NCBI GenBank assembly: GCA_027490225.1
Contig: JAIXYK010000008.1
Location: 1-64,000, forward strand
Length of the DNA: 64,000 nucleotides
DNA from: Bacteroidota bacterium
Lineage (GTDB): Bacteria > Bacteroidota > Bacteroidia > M30B66
Direction of reading: 5' to 3'
Positions 25,364 to 35,659 of the stretch are shown here, piece after piece. The notes beneath the pieces were generated by a model. It was not told the origin of the DNA. It saw nothing but the letters and a program-made list of their open reading frames with translations, and searched no databases. The position numbers and the translations under genes were made by a program. The stretch's first letter is position 1. Every line of letters starts with the position of its first letter.

Positions 25364-28300
25364 CAAGCGTTACCCTGTGGTCGATTCTTTTTGGAGGTAA
25401 ATCGAAGGTGTCTCTCACGTAAACAACTACAGCATAAACATCTTGCTGAGACATTACCCTATCTTTCTCATTGAATTTTTTACCATTCCAGCCTACATCT
25501 ATATCATTTGATTCAAACACCAATTCACCCCAGCGTGTATAAATCTCCATTCTAAAATCAACGATATTTAAACCATAACATTTGAAAATTTCATTGTTCC
25601 CATCTCCGTCTGGAGTGAATGCATTTGGTAAGTAGAATGTTATAATAGGTTCTACTTTCAATTGATAAGTAGCAACGTCTACACAACCGTATTGATTTAC
25701 AACTCTTTGTGACAAAGTGTAATCTCCAGGTTCATAGTAGTTATGTGTTAAATTTCTCATATAAGAAGTATCTCCATCACCCAAAGTATAGAACCATGAT
25801 ATTGCTCCTGATGATTCATCAATAATATTCGCGAGTGGTTGCGCAGTTGTGAGCACATTGGGATTCACATTAAAACCTGCCTGAGGTTCTGGATAAACAG
25901 TAATCATTGAGTGAGAAATATATTCAGCTGCACATCCATTTTCTGTTGTAACAGTTAGTGTTACGGAGAAATTTCCTGATTCCTCGTAGCTGTAGTCTGG
26001 ATCAAATCCACTTTGAGTATTTCCATTACCAAAATTCCATTGGTACGTTTGGTTCCCATAATCTGAAGAAAGATTTTGAAAGTCAACATTTAAAGGAGGG
26101 CATCCTTCTACATTGTCGCCAGTGAAATTAGCAATAGGCATTTCAAATATTTCAATAGAATCAGTATATGCTGGACTTGAGCAAGTTCCATCTGTTACAG
26201 TTAAGGTTACAACATGAATTCCAGTAGAAGTAAAGTTAACGTTTTGTGGTGCACTTAAATTTGATGTCTGAGGATTTGAGAATTGACCAAAGTCCCAATT
26301 GAAAACTGCATTGTTACTTAAATTTCCAGTCATATTGAAATCAAAGGAATTCCCCTGGAAGCATTGTCCTTCCGGAGATTGCCATAATACTTGAGGTAAA
26401 GGGTATACACTTACTGTCGCGGTATCGTACGCCGTGCAATTGCCCAATGTTGTTACAACAATGTATTCATTTGTTTGAATTTCGTTGGTGAAATTTGTAA
26501 GTGTAACAGTAGGATTTCCAATTGTTGGATTGTTAAGTCCTGTGGCTGGAATCCATTGATAGGCATAACCATTTATAGGCATAACACCCAATTGCCCAGA
26601 TTGTCCTGGACAAATTAATAAATCATTTCCAGCATCTGAAACAGGCGTTGGTGCTACGTTTAAAGTAACTTCACTAGGTGCAGAAGAGCATCCATATTGA
26701 TCAACTGTAAGTGTAATGGTCTTTATTCCTGTTACATCCCATGAAATTTGATAAGGTCCAGCTCCAGCTCCAGAAACTATTGTTCCTCCGTTAAAATCCC
26801 AATCAAAATTGGCATTTGACAGACTTGTTCCTGTATAAGTTACAGTTGTGGCGTAGCCTTCACATGCAAGTGGATTTGCAATAAAATCTGAGGTTGGGTA
26901 AGGAATAACTTCAACTTGTGCGTTAGAAATTGGGGATGGGCAACCATTGTCAACAACCGACAAAGATATATTTTTGATACCCGGAGTATTCCAGAAAACT
27001 TCATAAGGACCTTGACCAGAGCCACTAACAATTGTTCCTCCATTGAAATCCCAATTGTAGTTTCCTAAAACAGATGCAACACCAGTATAAGTTATAGTTG
27101 CAGAAATTCCAACACAAACTCTTTCATCTGCAATAAATGGAGAGTCGGGCAAAGGATTCACCTGTACTGTTTGCACAGATTGAGGTCCTGGGCAACCAAA
27201 TTGACTTAAGTCTAAAGTGATTGTTTTGAGACCAGGTGTAGACCATACAATTTGAAAAGGCCCGTTACCAGCTCCAGATTGAACTGTTCCATCACCAAAA
27301 TTCCAGTTATACTGGGCACTTGGGAAGGCATTTCCAGTATAAACTACTGCAGAAGGGTCTCCAATACAAACGGGTGATGTTGCTGTAAATGAATTTGTAG
27401 GAATTGGATTTACCAGTACTATTTGAGTTTCTTGGATAGAAGTGCATCCATCTTCTGTAACCATTAATCTAACAGTTTTGGGCCCCGCATTTTCCCAATA
27501 CACTTGTATAGGGCCAGGTCCTGTTCCAGAAACAACTGTTCCATTATCGAAATCCCAACTGAAAAACGCTGCTCCTGAAGCACTTCCAGAATAAACTATA
27601 CTTGTGGTACTAAATGCGCAAACTGGCGACTGAGCTGTAAAAAATCCTGATGGTAGTGGTTTTACATTTACTTGTTGGCTGATAGTTGGAGATATACATC
27701 CATTTTCAGAAACAGAAACGCTCACAGTTTTTATTCCAGGTGTTCCCCATTGTACTTCAAATGGTCCTTGACCACCTCCTGAAACAATGTTTCCTCCATT
27801 AAAATTCCAGGTATATTGTGCGCTTGGGTTTCCTGTTCCTGTATATGCAATTGTTGAAGTCTCATTTAAGCAAATGGGTGTTTCAACGGTAAAAGTTGCA
27901 GTTGGTGTTGGGTTTACAATTACTGGTAAAACAGCTGGTTGTGAAGGACAACCGGCAGGAGACGTAATTGAAAGTGAAATCTGTTTGGTTCCTTGTGTTT
28001 CCCAATACACTTCATAAGGACCACCTAAAGAACCAGATGTAACTAAGCCACCTGAAAAATCCCAGGTAAAAACTGTTCCTTGTGCTTGTGTACCTGTAAA
28101 TTGAATGGTTGATGGTTGCCCTTGACAAACAGGAGATTCTACTGTAAAAGGTGCAGCTGGAATTGCATTTACAACTACAGGCAAAGTGAATGGGGGAGAG
28201 GCGCAACCATTTCGAACAACAGACAGTGAAATATTGTAAGTGCCTGCATTGGGCCAAGAAACAGTATAAGGGCCTTGTCCAATACCTGAAATTACAGTTG

Positions 28301-30524
28301 CCACTCCAAAATTCCAGTTATAAGTTGCCGAAGCTCCCGCATTTCCAGAATAAGTTACAGTTGTGGGTTGACCAGCACAAATAGGTGTTCCAACAGTAAA
28401 ACTGGCAGTTGGAATAGAATTTACAACAACTGGGTGAGTTGTGATATTTCCAGTACAACCAGCTTCTGTTACTGAAAGAAATACATCTTTGGTACCGGGT
28501 GTATTCCAAATTACTTCATATGGACCTACACCAGCGCCACTTTGAACGGTTCCTCCTGCAAAATTCCAATTGTATGTTGCTGTTGAACTTGCATTTCCGT
28601 TGTAGGTAATAGTTGATGGCTGCCCGACACATACTGGTGTTTCAACAGTAAAAGTTGAAGTTGGAGTAGGTTGTATTGTAACGAAAACTTCATTTCCGGG
28701 TGAGGTACATCCATTTTCAGTTACAGTTAAAGTTACACCAAAAACACCAATCGAATCCCAGCGTATTTCAAATGGGCCGCGTCTGCCACCCGTAATAATT
28801 ACTCCGCCAGGAAATCCCCAGCCATAATCGCCTCCGTCTGTTCCTGTTCCGGTATATGTAATAGTTACAGTTTGACCAGAACATGCTATTGGATCAATAA
28901 CAAAGTCAGCTGTTGGTGTTGGGTTCACTAAAACTTGCGTGCTTACTACATTTGATGAACAACCAGCTGCTATAACTTGTAGCGTAATTGTTTTGATACC
29001 AGATGAGTCCCATGAGATTTGATAAGGACCTTGTGAAGAGCCACTGCTTTGACTAGAAGGATTGTCAAAATCCCAAATATAAGTAGCAGCAGGAGTTGCA
29101 GTTCCTGTATAAGTTACCGTTACTGGCACTCCACTGCAAACAAATGGAGGTGCTGAAATTGAAGCAGTTGGTAAATCGGCAATCGCAACAGTAGGCTGTC
29201 CAACGCCTGTGGTTCCGCAAAAATCGGTTACAGTGACCGTATAAGTTGTTGTTATAGATGGGTTTACACTTATACTTGCGCTTGTTTCCCCTGTGTTCCA
29301 ACTGTAAGTAAATGGCTGAATTCCCCCGCTACCATTTGCACTTACTGTAACGGGGCCTAAACCATTGCAGATGCTAACGTCTGGTGCGAATACAGTAACA
29401 GGAGGTTTTTCTCTTAAGAAAATAATTTGAGGAATGGTTCCACAAGGAGTGTTTGCATTGATAACTATTGTTTCTGTTCCTTCATTTATACCATCTGCAA
29501 TAGCATTGATATCTATGGTTATGGAAGTTTGACCTGCTGGAATTGTTGCAGAACCCGGCAATGTATTATAATCAGTGCCAGGAGTAGCTGTACCGCTTAC
29601 TGAATAAGTTACAGTTAAAGGGGCTGGGTCAGCATCGGGTCTGCTAAATGTTAATTGAGCATTGGTACATCCTTCATACATAGAAGAGTCTCCAAACATT
29701 GTAGATACTGAAAAGGCATAAGTCTCAGCACTGAAAGAATTCTCTTCTAAAAATACAGCCGAATCGAAAATGTCATCAGCTCCATCAGCTATCATTAAAC
29801 GAATATGGTATGTTTGACAGGGAATAACATTTCTTTGAGCAGTTAATACTGTTGTAAAACCATCGTATTGAACTGTATTTAAACTGTTTCCAACAAAATA
29901 ACCTGAATTTGTTAGTACACATGGCGAGTTTGCAATACTTCCCAAACTTCCAACTGAACCATTGTTAATAGTATTGATGGTTACAGGTGTAGTTGTAGCA
30001 GGAACAACAGCGAGGTTTTCTGCACCTGTTATGCCAGGACCAGTAATATAGAATGCAAATGCATCGTTAAATTCTGAACATACATATTCGTTGTATTCTT
30101 CAGAAGCAAAAACATATCGGAAACTAATAAAGTTTGATTGAGGAACAAAGTCGAATTCCAGTATGGCTCCATCAAAAGTTGTTGATTGAGCCAAAGTTTG
30201 AAGTTCGGGAATGCTTGGCCCATTATTGCTAAAAGTAGCTCCTCCATTATTGTTTGGACCTGGAGCAACATTTATATGACCAGTTGTAATGATAACTCCT
30301 GAATTGATACCAATATTTGAATTTACTCCATTGAAAGTTCCAGTAGCTACTGGCCTTCCGGTGTATTGAGCATTAGAGAATGTAATACCAGTTCCAATAA
30401 TATTATTTACCAAAGCATTTGCTGAAACAGTTCCACTGCCTGTAGTAACAAGCTGGGCCCATAGCTCACTTTGAGCTAAGAATAGCAGCATGGCAAAGAC
30501 GATATTTTTCCCTTTAATTTTCAT
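25356..30524 (-). CDS. Giant secreted choice-of-anchor-L protein with ten PKD-like repeats
   Basis: A 1,722-residue protein from the ATG at 30524, which begins a clean signal peptide (MKIKGKNIVFAMLLFLAQS). An upstream ATG at 30581 would put 19 polar residues in front of it. The first 260 residues are a choice-of-anchor-L domain (IIGTGITFSNAQYTGR, FDFVPQSNFISFRYVFASEE, YNEYVCSEFNDAFAF). A Calx-beta-like part follows, then ten tandem modules of about 84 residues with Y-T-G, Y-x-W-(D/N)-F-x-G-G, G-x-G-P-Y-x-x-x-W and G-x-K-x-I. Two further PKD domains and a C-terminal module (FYLPNAFTPDGDGNNEIF) close it. It is a likely type IX secreted surface protein. It contains very few charged residues in the repeats. 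Confidence 0.9.
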   Translation of the reverse strand: MKIKGKNIVFAMLLFLAQSELWAQLVTTGSGTVSANALVNNIIGTGITFSNAQYTGRPVATGTFNGVNSNIGINSGVIITTGHINVAPGPNNNGGATFSNNGPSIPELQTLAQSTTFDGAILEFDFVPQSNFISFRYVFASEEYNEYVCSEFNDAFAFYITGPGITGAENLAVVPATTTPVTINTINNGSVGSLGSIANSPCVLTNSGYFVGNSLNTVQYDGFTTVLTAQRNVIPCQTYHIRLMIADGADDIFDSAVFLEENSFSAETYAFSVSTMFGDSSMYEGCTNAQLTFSRPDADPAPLTVTYSVSGTATPGTDYNTLPGSATIPAGQTSITIDINAIADGINEGTETIVINANTPCGTIPQIIFLREKPPVTVFAPDVSICNGLGPVTVSANGSGGIQPFTYSWNTGETSASISVNPSITTTYTVTVTDFCGTTGVGQPTVAIADLPTASISAPPFVCSGVPVTVTYTGTATPAATYIWDFDNPSSQSSGSSQGPYQISWDSSGIKTITLQVIAAGCSSNVVSTQVLVNPTPTADFVIDPIACSGQTVTITYTGTGTDGGDYGWGFPGGVIITGGRRGPFEIRWDSIGVFGVTLTVTENGCTSPGNEVFVTIQPTPTSTFTVETPVCVGQPSTITYNGNASSTATYNWNFAGGTVQSGAGVGPYEVIWNTPGTKDVFLSVTEAGCTGNITTHPVVVNSIPTASFTVGTPICAGQPTTVTYSGNAGASATYNWNFGVATVISGIGQGPYTVSWPNAGTYNISLSVVRNGCASPPFTLPVVVNAIPAAPFTVESPVCQGQPSTIQFTGTQAQGTVFTWDFSGGLVTSGSLGGPYEVYWETQGTKQISLSITSPAGCPSQPAVLPVIVNPTPTATFTVETPICLNETSTIAYTGTGNPSAQYTWNFNGGNIVSGGGQGPFEVQWGTPGIKTVSVSVSENGCISPTISQQVNVKPLPSGFFTAQSPVCAFSTTSIVYSGSASGAAFFSWDFDNGTVVSGTGPGPIQVYWENAGPKTVRLMVTEDGCTSIQETQIVLVNPIPTNSFTATSPVCIGDPSAVVYTGNAFPSAQYNWNFGDGTVQSGAGNGPFQIVWSTPGLKTITLDLSQFGCPGPQSVQTVQVNPLPDSPFIADERVCVGISATITYTGVASVLGNYNWDFNGGTIVSGSGQGPYEVFWNTPGIKNISLSVVDNGCPSPISNAQVEVIPYPTSDFIANPLACEGYATTVTYTGTSLSNANFDWDFNGGTIVSGAGAGPYQISWDVTGIKTITLTVDQYGCSSAPSEVTLNVAPTPVSDAGNDLLICPGQSGQLGVMPINGYAYQWIPATGLNNPTIGNPTVTLTNFTNEIQTNEYIVVTTLGNCTAYDTATVSVYPLPQVLWQSPEGQCFQGNSFDFNMTGNLSNNAVFNWDFGQFSNPQTSNLSAPQNVNFTSTGIHVVTLTVTDGTCSSPAYTDSIEIFEMPIANFTGDNVEGCPPLNVDFQNLSSDYGNQTYQWNFGNGNTQSGFDPDYSYEESGNFSVTLTVTTENGCAAEYISHSMITVYPEPQAGFNVNPNVLTTAQPLANIIDESSGAISWFYTLGDGDTSYMRNLTHNYYEPGDYTLSQRVVNQYGCVDVATYQLKVEPIITFYLPNAFTPDGDGNNEIFKCYGLNIVDFRMEIYTRWGELVFESNDIDVGWNGKKFNEKDRVMSQQDVYAVVVYVRDTFDLPPKRIDHRVTLVR
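26650..29180 (-). repeat. Ten tandem ~250-bp coding repeats (PKD-like modules)
   Basis: Within the 1,722-residue protein, ten consecutive modules of about 250 bp can be counted. Landmarks on the protein are the Y-x-W-(D/N)-F motif and the following W-(D/N)-x-x-G-(I/T)-K motif. They are similar but not identical at DNA level, so the array is not a recent expansion. Boundaries are approximate. Confidence 0.8.
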
Positions 30525-30811
30525 TTTGTTGGGTTTTCTTATCGTAGTTGTTACTTCAACATTATGTGTTTTTGTTTTCAATTAGTTCGTATACACCTTT
30601 TGGCAGATACAAAGTAAAATCATCGAAAAGCCCTGTAGATAATGTATTCCAGCATTACCTTTCGGCTGTAAGGTATTTTTCGAAAATTCAACAATAACGT
30701 ATTTGGAGAATCAGATATATCACGAAATCAGATACATATGATTCTATAAAACAGGAAGCGTTAAAATTATCTATGTAAGTTTCAAAGCATTGATAAGTTT
30801 GTGAACCAAGG

Positions 30812-30831
30812 TTTCAATTAAATAATTGAAA
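30812..30831. promoter_or_regulatory. Perfect palindrome in the mltG promoter
   Basis: TTTCAATTA-AA-TAATTGAAA is a perfect 9-bp dyad with a 2-bp centre. It ends five bases before the mltG -7 box, so it covers the region where the -33 element should lie. It is a good operator candidate; the regulator is unknown. Confidence 0.5.
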
Positions 30832-30836
30832 ACTTC

Positions 30837-30844
30837 TATTTTTG
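30837..30844 (+). promoter_or_regulatory. -7 box for mltG
   Basis: TATTTTTG matches TAnnTTTG. It ends ten bases before the ATG at 30855, so the untranslated leader would be only a few bases. Confidence 0.55.
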
Positions 30845-30854
30845 ACAATTCTAC

Positions 30855-31937
30855 ATGCCACCTAAACGACGAACCTCCTCAAAAAAGCAAGGGAAAAAGA
30901 GCTCCGGTTCTTTCAAAAAGATACTGATTGCTTTGGCAATATTGCTTTTAGTTTCTTTGGGCAGTTCTTTTTTCTTTTATTATGGAAAGATTTTCAAGCC
31001 AAACCTTAATTTAAATGGGCAAAAAACAGGTTTTATATATATAAAAACCACTGATAAATTTGAAGATGTAGTAAATCAGCTTTCAGAAAAAAAGATGCTT
31101 CAAAATCGCGAATCATTTGTTTGGATGGCAGAATTTTTAAAGTATAAAGACCATGTTTTACCAGGCAGGTATAAGGTAAAAGATGGGATGAATAATAAGA
31201 ACTTAGTTGCATTGTTAAAATCTGGCAAGCAGGATCCTATTCGAATTACCATTCAAAGTATTAGAACAAAAGAACAATTGGCAGGAAAGATTGGGAAATT
31301 GTTAGAAGCCGATTCTATTTCATTGATTCAGTATTTTAATGATGAAAGTAAAATGGAACAGCTTGGTTTAACTCCTGAAACGGCTTTGACTTATTTTATG
31401 CCCGATACTTATGAATTTTATTGGAATACGCCTACCCCCAAATTTATTGAGAGAATGGGAAAAGCTTATGATAAGTTCTGGAATGATGATCGACGAAAAC
31501 TTGCAGCTGATATGAATTTGAGTCCAGCTCAAGTATCTATTTTAGCTTCAATTGTAATTCAAGAATCGAATAAGAGCGATGAATGGCCCGTAATTGCTGG
31601 AGTTTATTACAACAGGTTCAATCAAGGAATGAAACTTCAGGCAGATCCAACAGTTAAGTATGCAGTAAATGACCCAACCATCAGGAGAATTAGAAGCAAT
31701 CATTTGCAAGTAGCATCACCTTACAATACATATAAGTATGTTGGTTTGCCTCCAGGTCCTATATATATGGCCAGCCAAAAGTGCATAGATGCAGTTTTAC
31801 GTTATCAGCATCATAATTACATTTACTTTTGCGCCAAACCTGATGGTTCTGGATACCATGCATTTGCTGTAACGTATGAGCAACATTTGCAAAACGCCAG
31901 AAAATATCAGAAAAACTTAAATAAACGAGGAATATAA
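30855..31937 (+). CDS. mltG: Endolytic murein transglycosylase
   Basis: A 360-residue inner-membrane enzyme that cuts nascent glycan strands and sets their length. A basic cytoplasmic tail (residues 1-20) precedes one membrane helix at about 23-43. A LysM-like segment follows (IKTTDKFEDVVNQL). The YceG/MltG catalytic region has the predicted catalytic Glu237 in ASIVIQESNKSDE, then GVYYNRFNQGMKLQADPTVKY and PYNTYKYVGLPPGPI. Length and motifs are normal. It is 18 bases upstream of the phosphohexomutase gene, so the two are probably co-transcribed. Confidence 0.95.
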   Translation: MPPKRRTSSKKQGKKSSGSFKKILIALAILLLVSLGSSFFFYYGKIFKPNLNLNGQKTGFIYIKTTDKFEDVVNQLSEKKMLQNRESFVWMAEFLKYKDHVLPGRYKVKDGMNNKNLVALLKSGKQDPIRITIQSIRTKEQLAGKIGKLLEADSISLIQYFNDESKMEQLGLTPETALTYFMPDTYEFYWNTPTPKFIERMGKAYDKFWNDDRRKLAADMNLSPAQVSILASIVIQESNKSDEWPVIAGVYYNRFNQGMKLQADPTVKYAVNDPTIRRIRSNHLQVASPYNTYKYVGLPPGPIYMASQKCIDAVLRYQHHNYIYFCAKPDGSGYHAFAVTYEQHLQNARKYQKNLNKRGI

Positions 31938-31955
31938 CTTTTTAAAAAATATACT

Positions 31956-33365
31956 ATGATTAGTCCTATAAAATTTGGTACAGATGGCTGGAGAGCTATT
32001 ATTGCAGAAGAATTTACTGTAGATAATGTTGCCCGTGTTTCAGCTGCAACGGCAATGTGGTTAAAAGCTAATTTCGAAAATCCTTCAGTTGTAATTGGTC
32101 ATGATTGCCGTTTTGCAGGCAAACTTTTTTCAGAAACTACTGCAAAAGTTATGTTGCAACATGGCGTTAAAGTGTATTTGGCAAAAGGATTTGTGAGTAC
32201 ACCAATGGTTTCGTTGGGTAATGTAAATTACAAATCTAGTCTAGGTGTAGTTATAACGGCGAGTCATAATCCTCCAGATTACAACGGTTTTAAATTGAAA
32301 GGAAGTTACGGTGGGCCATTGCTTCCAGAGAAAATTGAAGAAATAGAGGCAATTATTCCAGATGCACCAGACAAAGCATATTTAGAAGTTGATTTAGAAA
32401 AAGCAGCTTCAGCAGGAACATTAGTTTGGGTTAATTTAGAAGATGATTATTGTAAACATGCAGAAAACAACTTTGATTTAGAAGCAATACGCAATGCCCC
32501 AATGGAATGGGCATATGATGCAATGTTTGGCGCTGGTCAAAATGTGATGCGTCGTTTATTACCAGAAATTACTTTTCTTCATTGCGACTATAATCCTTCT
32601 TTTGAGGGGCAAGCACCAGAGCCAATTGCAAAGAATTTAACAGAATTCTCAGAAATGATTCGAATTGCAGAAAACATTGATTGTGGATTAGCTACAGATG
32701 GTGACGCAGATAGAATTGGACTATTTGATAGTAAAGGAAATTTTGTGGATTCTCACCACATTATTTTGTTATTGATTCATTATCTGTATAAATACAAAGG
32801 CTTAAGAGGGAAGGTGTGCACTGCATTTTCATCTACTGTGAAGATTAAAAAACTCTGCGATTATTATGGTCTTGAATTAGAAACAGTAAAAATTGGTTTC
32901 AAATACATTGCAGCTATCATGATAAGTGAAGATGTATTGTTGGGTGGAGAAGAATCAGGAGGAATAGCTATAAAAGGACATATTCCTGAGCGAGATGGTA
33001 TTTGGATGGGCTTGGTAATTTGGGAATTCATGGCAAAATCTGGTAAATCTTTAGACGAACTTATTGAAGAAGTTTATGCTATTACTGGTCCATTTAGCTT
33101 TGAAAGAAACGATGTTCACTTGCCAGAGCAACAAAAACAAGACATTATTGCCAATTGCAAAGCAAGAAAATATACCTCATTTGGCGCACATAAAGTTACC
33201 GAAGTGCAAGATTTAGATGGCTATAAATTCTTTTTTAATGCAGATGAATGGGTAATGATTCGTCCTTCTGGAACCGAACCTTTATTACGCGTTTATGCAG
33301 AAGGGACTTCGAAAGAAAGAGCTTTGGAATTGATTAAAGCAACCCGTGCAACCATAGGCGCATAA
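31956..33365 (+). CDS. Phosphoglucomutase/phosphomannomutase family protein
   Basis: A 469-residue alpha-D-phosphohexomutase. The phosphoserine loop is VVITASHNPPDYNGFK, the Mg-binding loop ATDGDADRIGLFD, the sugar-binding loop GGEESGGIAIKGH and the phosphate-binding loop RPSGTEPLLRVYAEG. All four are complete. The family moves phosphate between C1 and C6 of glucose, mannose or glucosamine. The sequence does not by itself settle which sugar, so I assign no symbol. It follows mltG closely. Confidence 0.93.
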   Translation: MISPIKFGTDGWRAIIAEEFTVDNVARVSAATAMWLKANFENPSVVIGHDCRFAGKLFSETTAKVMLQHGVKVYLAKGFVSTPMVSLGNVNYKSSLGVVITASHNPPDYNGFKLKGSYGGPLLPEKIEEIEAIIPDAPDKAYLEVDLEKAASAGTLVWVNLEDDYCKHAENNFDLEAIRNAPMEWAYDAMFGAGQNVMRRLLPEITFLHCDYNPSFEGQAPEPIAKNLTEFSEMIRIAENIDCGLATDGDADRIGLFDSKGNFVDSHHIILLLIHYLYKYKGLRGKVCTAFSSTVKIKKLCDYYGLELETVKIGFKYIAAIMISEDVLLGGEESGGIAIKGHIPERDGIWMGLVIWEFMAKSGKSLDELIEEVYAITGPFSFERNDVHLPEQQKQDIIANCKARKYTSFGAHKVTEVQDLDGYKFFFNADEWVMIRPSGTEPLLRVYAEGTSKERALELIKATRATIGA

Positions 33366-33428
33366 GCTGATTTTAAAAGGAAATCTTATTTACCTTACTA
33401 CTTGGTTTTCAGGCCTCAATAAAATTGC

Positions 33429-33436
33429 TACCTTTG
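33429..33436 (+). promoter_or_regulatory. -7 box for era
   Basis: TACCTTTG matches TAnnTTTG exactly, with a possible -33 TTGG about 23 bases upstream. It shows that era starts at 33461 rather than at the upstream in-frame start at 33425. Confidence 0.6.
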
Positions 33437-33460
33437 CGGGCTGCAAAAAAATGTAATAGA

Positions 33461-34342
33461 ATGGGCTTTAAATCTGGATTTGTGAATATTATTGGGAAAC
33501 CCAATGCAGGGAAATCGACCTTGATGAATGCTTTGGTGGGAGAAAGATTGTCTATTATTACGCCCAAAGCACAGACAACGCGACATAGAATTATTGGAAT
33601 CTTAAATGGACCAGAATTTCAGATAGTATTTTCTGACACTCCTGGAATTATTAAGAATCCAGCTTATAAGTTGCAGGAATCAATGAATCATTTTATTGAA
33701 GGTACTTTTCAGGATGCAGATGTGTTTTTATATTTGGCTGAAATAGGTCAAATACCTAGTGTAGAAGATTTACCTGAACAGGTTATTAATGCAAACGTTC
33801 CTATCATCATTGCGTTAAACAAGATTGATTTGAGTAACCAGCAGATTGTTGAGAAAAGAGTGAGTGAATGGCATGCAATATTGCCTACTGCAGAAGTCTA
33901 TCCAATTTCTGCATTGGCTAAGTTTAACTTGGATTCTATTCGTTTACGCATTTTGCACCATTTGAAAGAAGGTGAGCCTTATTACGATAAAGATGCATTG
34001 ACAGACCGTTCAGAACGTTTTTTTGTTACTGAGATTATTCGTGAGAAGATTCTGATGAATTATCAAAAGGAGATTCCTTATTCGGTAGAAGTTGTGGTAG
34101 ACGAATTCAAAGATGAGCCAACTATTGTGCGCATTCAGGCTATTATATTTGTATCAAGAGAATCGCAAAAAGGAATTATAATTGGACATTTAGGTAGTTC
34201 ATTAAAGAAAACAGCAACCGAAGCACGGATGGCAATTGAAGCGTTTTTAGGGAAAAAAGTATTCCTTGCAACGCAAGTAAAAGTGAGTAAAGATTGGCGA
34301 GATAGTGACCGTCAGCTCAAACGTTTTGGTTACATAGAGTAA
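33461..34342 (+). CDS. era: Ribosome-assembly GTPase Era
   Basis: A 293-residue GTPase that binds the 3' end of 16S rRNA during 30S maturation. G1 GKPNAGKST, the G2-region TTRHR, G3 DTPG, G4 NKID and the G5-region ISA are all present. The C-terminal KH domain is marked by [20 protein letters not shown] and KVSKDWR. The chosen ATG follows the promoter box and gives the usual length; the frame extends upstream to 33425 but that part precedes the box. der follows after seven bases. Confidence 0.95.
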   Translation: MGFKSGFVNIIGKPNAGKSTLMNALVGERLSIITPKAQTTRHRIIGILNGPEFQIVFSDTPGIIKNPAYKLQESMNHFIEGTFQDADVFLYLAEIGQIPSVEDLPEQVINANVPIIIALNKIDLSNQQIVEKRVSEWHAILPTAEVYPISALAKFNLDSIRLRILHHLKEGEPYYDKDALTDRSERFFVTEIIREKILMNYQKEIPYSVEVVVDEFKDEPTIVRIQAIIFVSRESQKGIIIGHLGSSLKKTATEARMAIEAFLGKKVFLATQVKVSKDWRDSDRQLKRFGYIE

Positions 34343-34349
34343 AAATATT

Positions 34350-35657
34350 ATGGGAAGTATAGTTGCAATTATTGGTCGGCCTAATGTTGGTAAGTCTACA
34401 TTATTCAATCGTATTACGGAAACACGTGATGCCATTGTAAATGAAACTGCTGGTGTAACGCGCGACAGGCATTACGGAAAAGGTGAATGGACAGGTAGAG
34501 AATTTACCATTATAGATACTGGTGGGTATATAACAGGTTCTGACGATGTTTTTGAAGAGGAAATTCGCAACCAAGTTAAAGTTGCCATTGAAGAGGCAGA
34601 TATTTTATTGTTTGTGGTAGATGTGGTAATTGGCGTAACTGATTTAGATGAGGATGTAGCTCACATCATTAGAAAATCAGGTAAAAAGACTTTTGTTGTT
34701 GTAAATAAGGTAGATAATAATGAAAGAATATCTGAAGCTGGCGTTTTTTATAGCTTAGGCTTAGGTGAATTGTATTGTTTGTCATCCATAAATGGCTCTG
34801 GAACTGGTGAATTGTTAGATGATCTTGTAAAAGTTCTACCCGAAGATGTTGAACCAGATGTTGAATTAGATATTCCGAAAATTGCTATTGTGGGAAGACC
34901 GAATGTAGGGAAATCGAGTTTCGTAAATGCATTACTTGGAAGAGATAGAAATATTGTAACCAATATCGCAGGCACAACGCGAGATACAATTCATACGAGA
35001 TATCAAGCTTTTGGTCACGATTTTTACTTAGTAGATACTGCTGGATTGCGCAAAAAAGGAAAAGTTCGTGATGATGTAGAGTTTTACTCTGTAATGCGCA
35101 CTGTTAGAGCCATTGAAAGTTGCGATGTATGTGTGTTAATGCTCGATGCGCAAGATGGAATAGAAGCTCAAGACATTAATATAATGTGGCTGGCAATTCG
35201 AAATAATCGTGGTTTGGTAATTCTCATCAATAAATGGGATTTGATAGAGAAGGACACACAAACCATGAAAAAATATGAGGAATTAATTCTTGAACGTATT
35301 TCTCCATTTAAAGATGTTCCTATTTTATTTACATCAACGGTAAGTAAACAAAGGTTATTAAAGGCTGTAGAAGCTTCTATTGAAGTGTTTGAAAATAGAA
35401 AAAGAAATATTCCAACACATAAACTAAATGAAGTGTTATTGCCTATTATTGAGGCCTCTCCACCTCCAACCGTTAAAGGAAAATACCTTAAAATAAAATA
35501 TATTACCCAATTAAAAACGCATTATCCTGCTTTTGCATTTTTCTGCAATCTTCCTCAGTATTTTAGAGATGATTATAAGCGCTTTTTAGAGAATAAAATA
35601 AGGGAGAATTTCGATTTTAAAGGAGTGCCAATTACTATTTTCTTTAGACAGAAATAA
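34350..35657 (+). CDS. der: Double-domain ribosome GTPase Der
   Basis: A 435-residue GTPase with two G domains, essential for 50S assembly in most bacteria. Domain 1 has [13 protein letters not shown] and NKVD; domain 2 has [19 protein letters not shown] and NKWD. A KH-like C-terminal domain ends in [12 protein letters not shown]. All parts and the length are normal. It lies seven bases after era, so the two ribosome GTPases are one operon. Confidence 0.96.
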   Translation: MGSIVAIIGRPNVGKSTLFNRITETRDAIVNETAGVTRDRHYGKGEWTGREFTIIDTGGYITGSDDVFEEEIRNQVKVAIEEADILLFVVDVVIGVTDLDEDVAHIIRKSGKKTFVVVNKVDNNERISEAGVFYSLGLGELYCLSSINGSGTGELLDDLVKVLPEDVEPDVELDIPKIAIVGRPNVGKSSFVNALLGRDRNIVTNIAGTTRDTIHTRYQAFGHDFYLVDTAGLRKKGKVRDDVEFYSVMRTVRAIESCDVCVLMLDAQDGIEAQDINIMWLAIRNNRGLVILINKWDLIEKDTQTMKKYEELILERISPFKDVPILFTSTVSKQRLLKAVEASIEVFENRKRNIPTHKLNEVLLPIIEASPPPTVKGKYLKIKYITQLKTHYPAFAFFCNLPQYFRDDYKRFLENKIRENFDFKGVPITIFFRQK

Positions 35658-35659
35658 CA

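Larger units (their letters stand above)
30582..30854. other. Intergenic region between the giant gene and mltG
   Basis: No gene is seen in this divergent spacer. It must hold promoters for both flanking genes. Visible elements are a 20-bp perfect palindrome at 30812-30831 and a -7 box at 30837-30844. A short direct repeat AATCAGATA occurs twice near 30709-30735, with a closing GAATCA/TGATTC pair. Confidence 0.5.

Noticed and set aside
26840-30271. Several 60-80 residue frames inside the giant repeat gene
   Set aside because: They are other-frame readings of the repeat-coding DNA, on both strands, with no start signals of their own.
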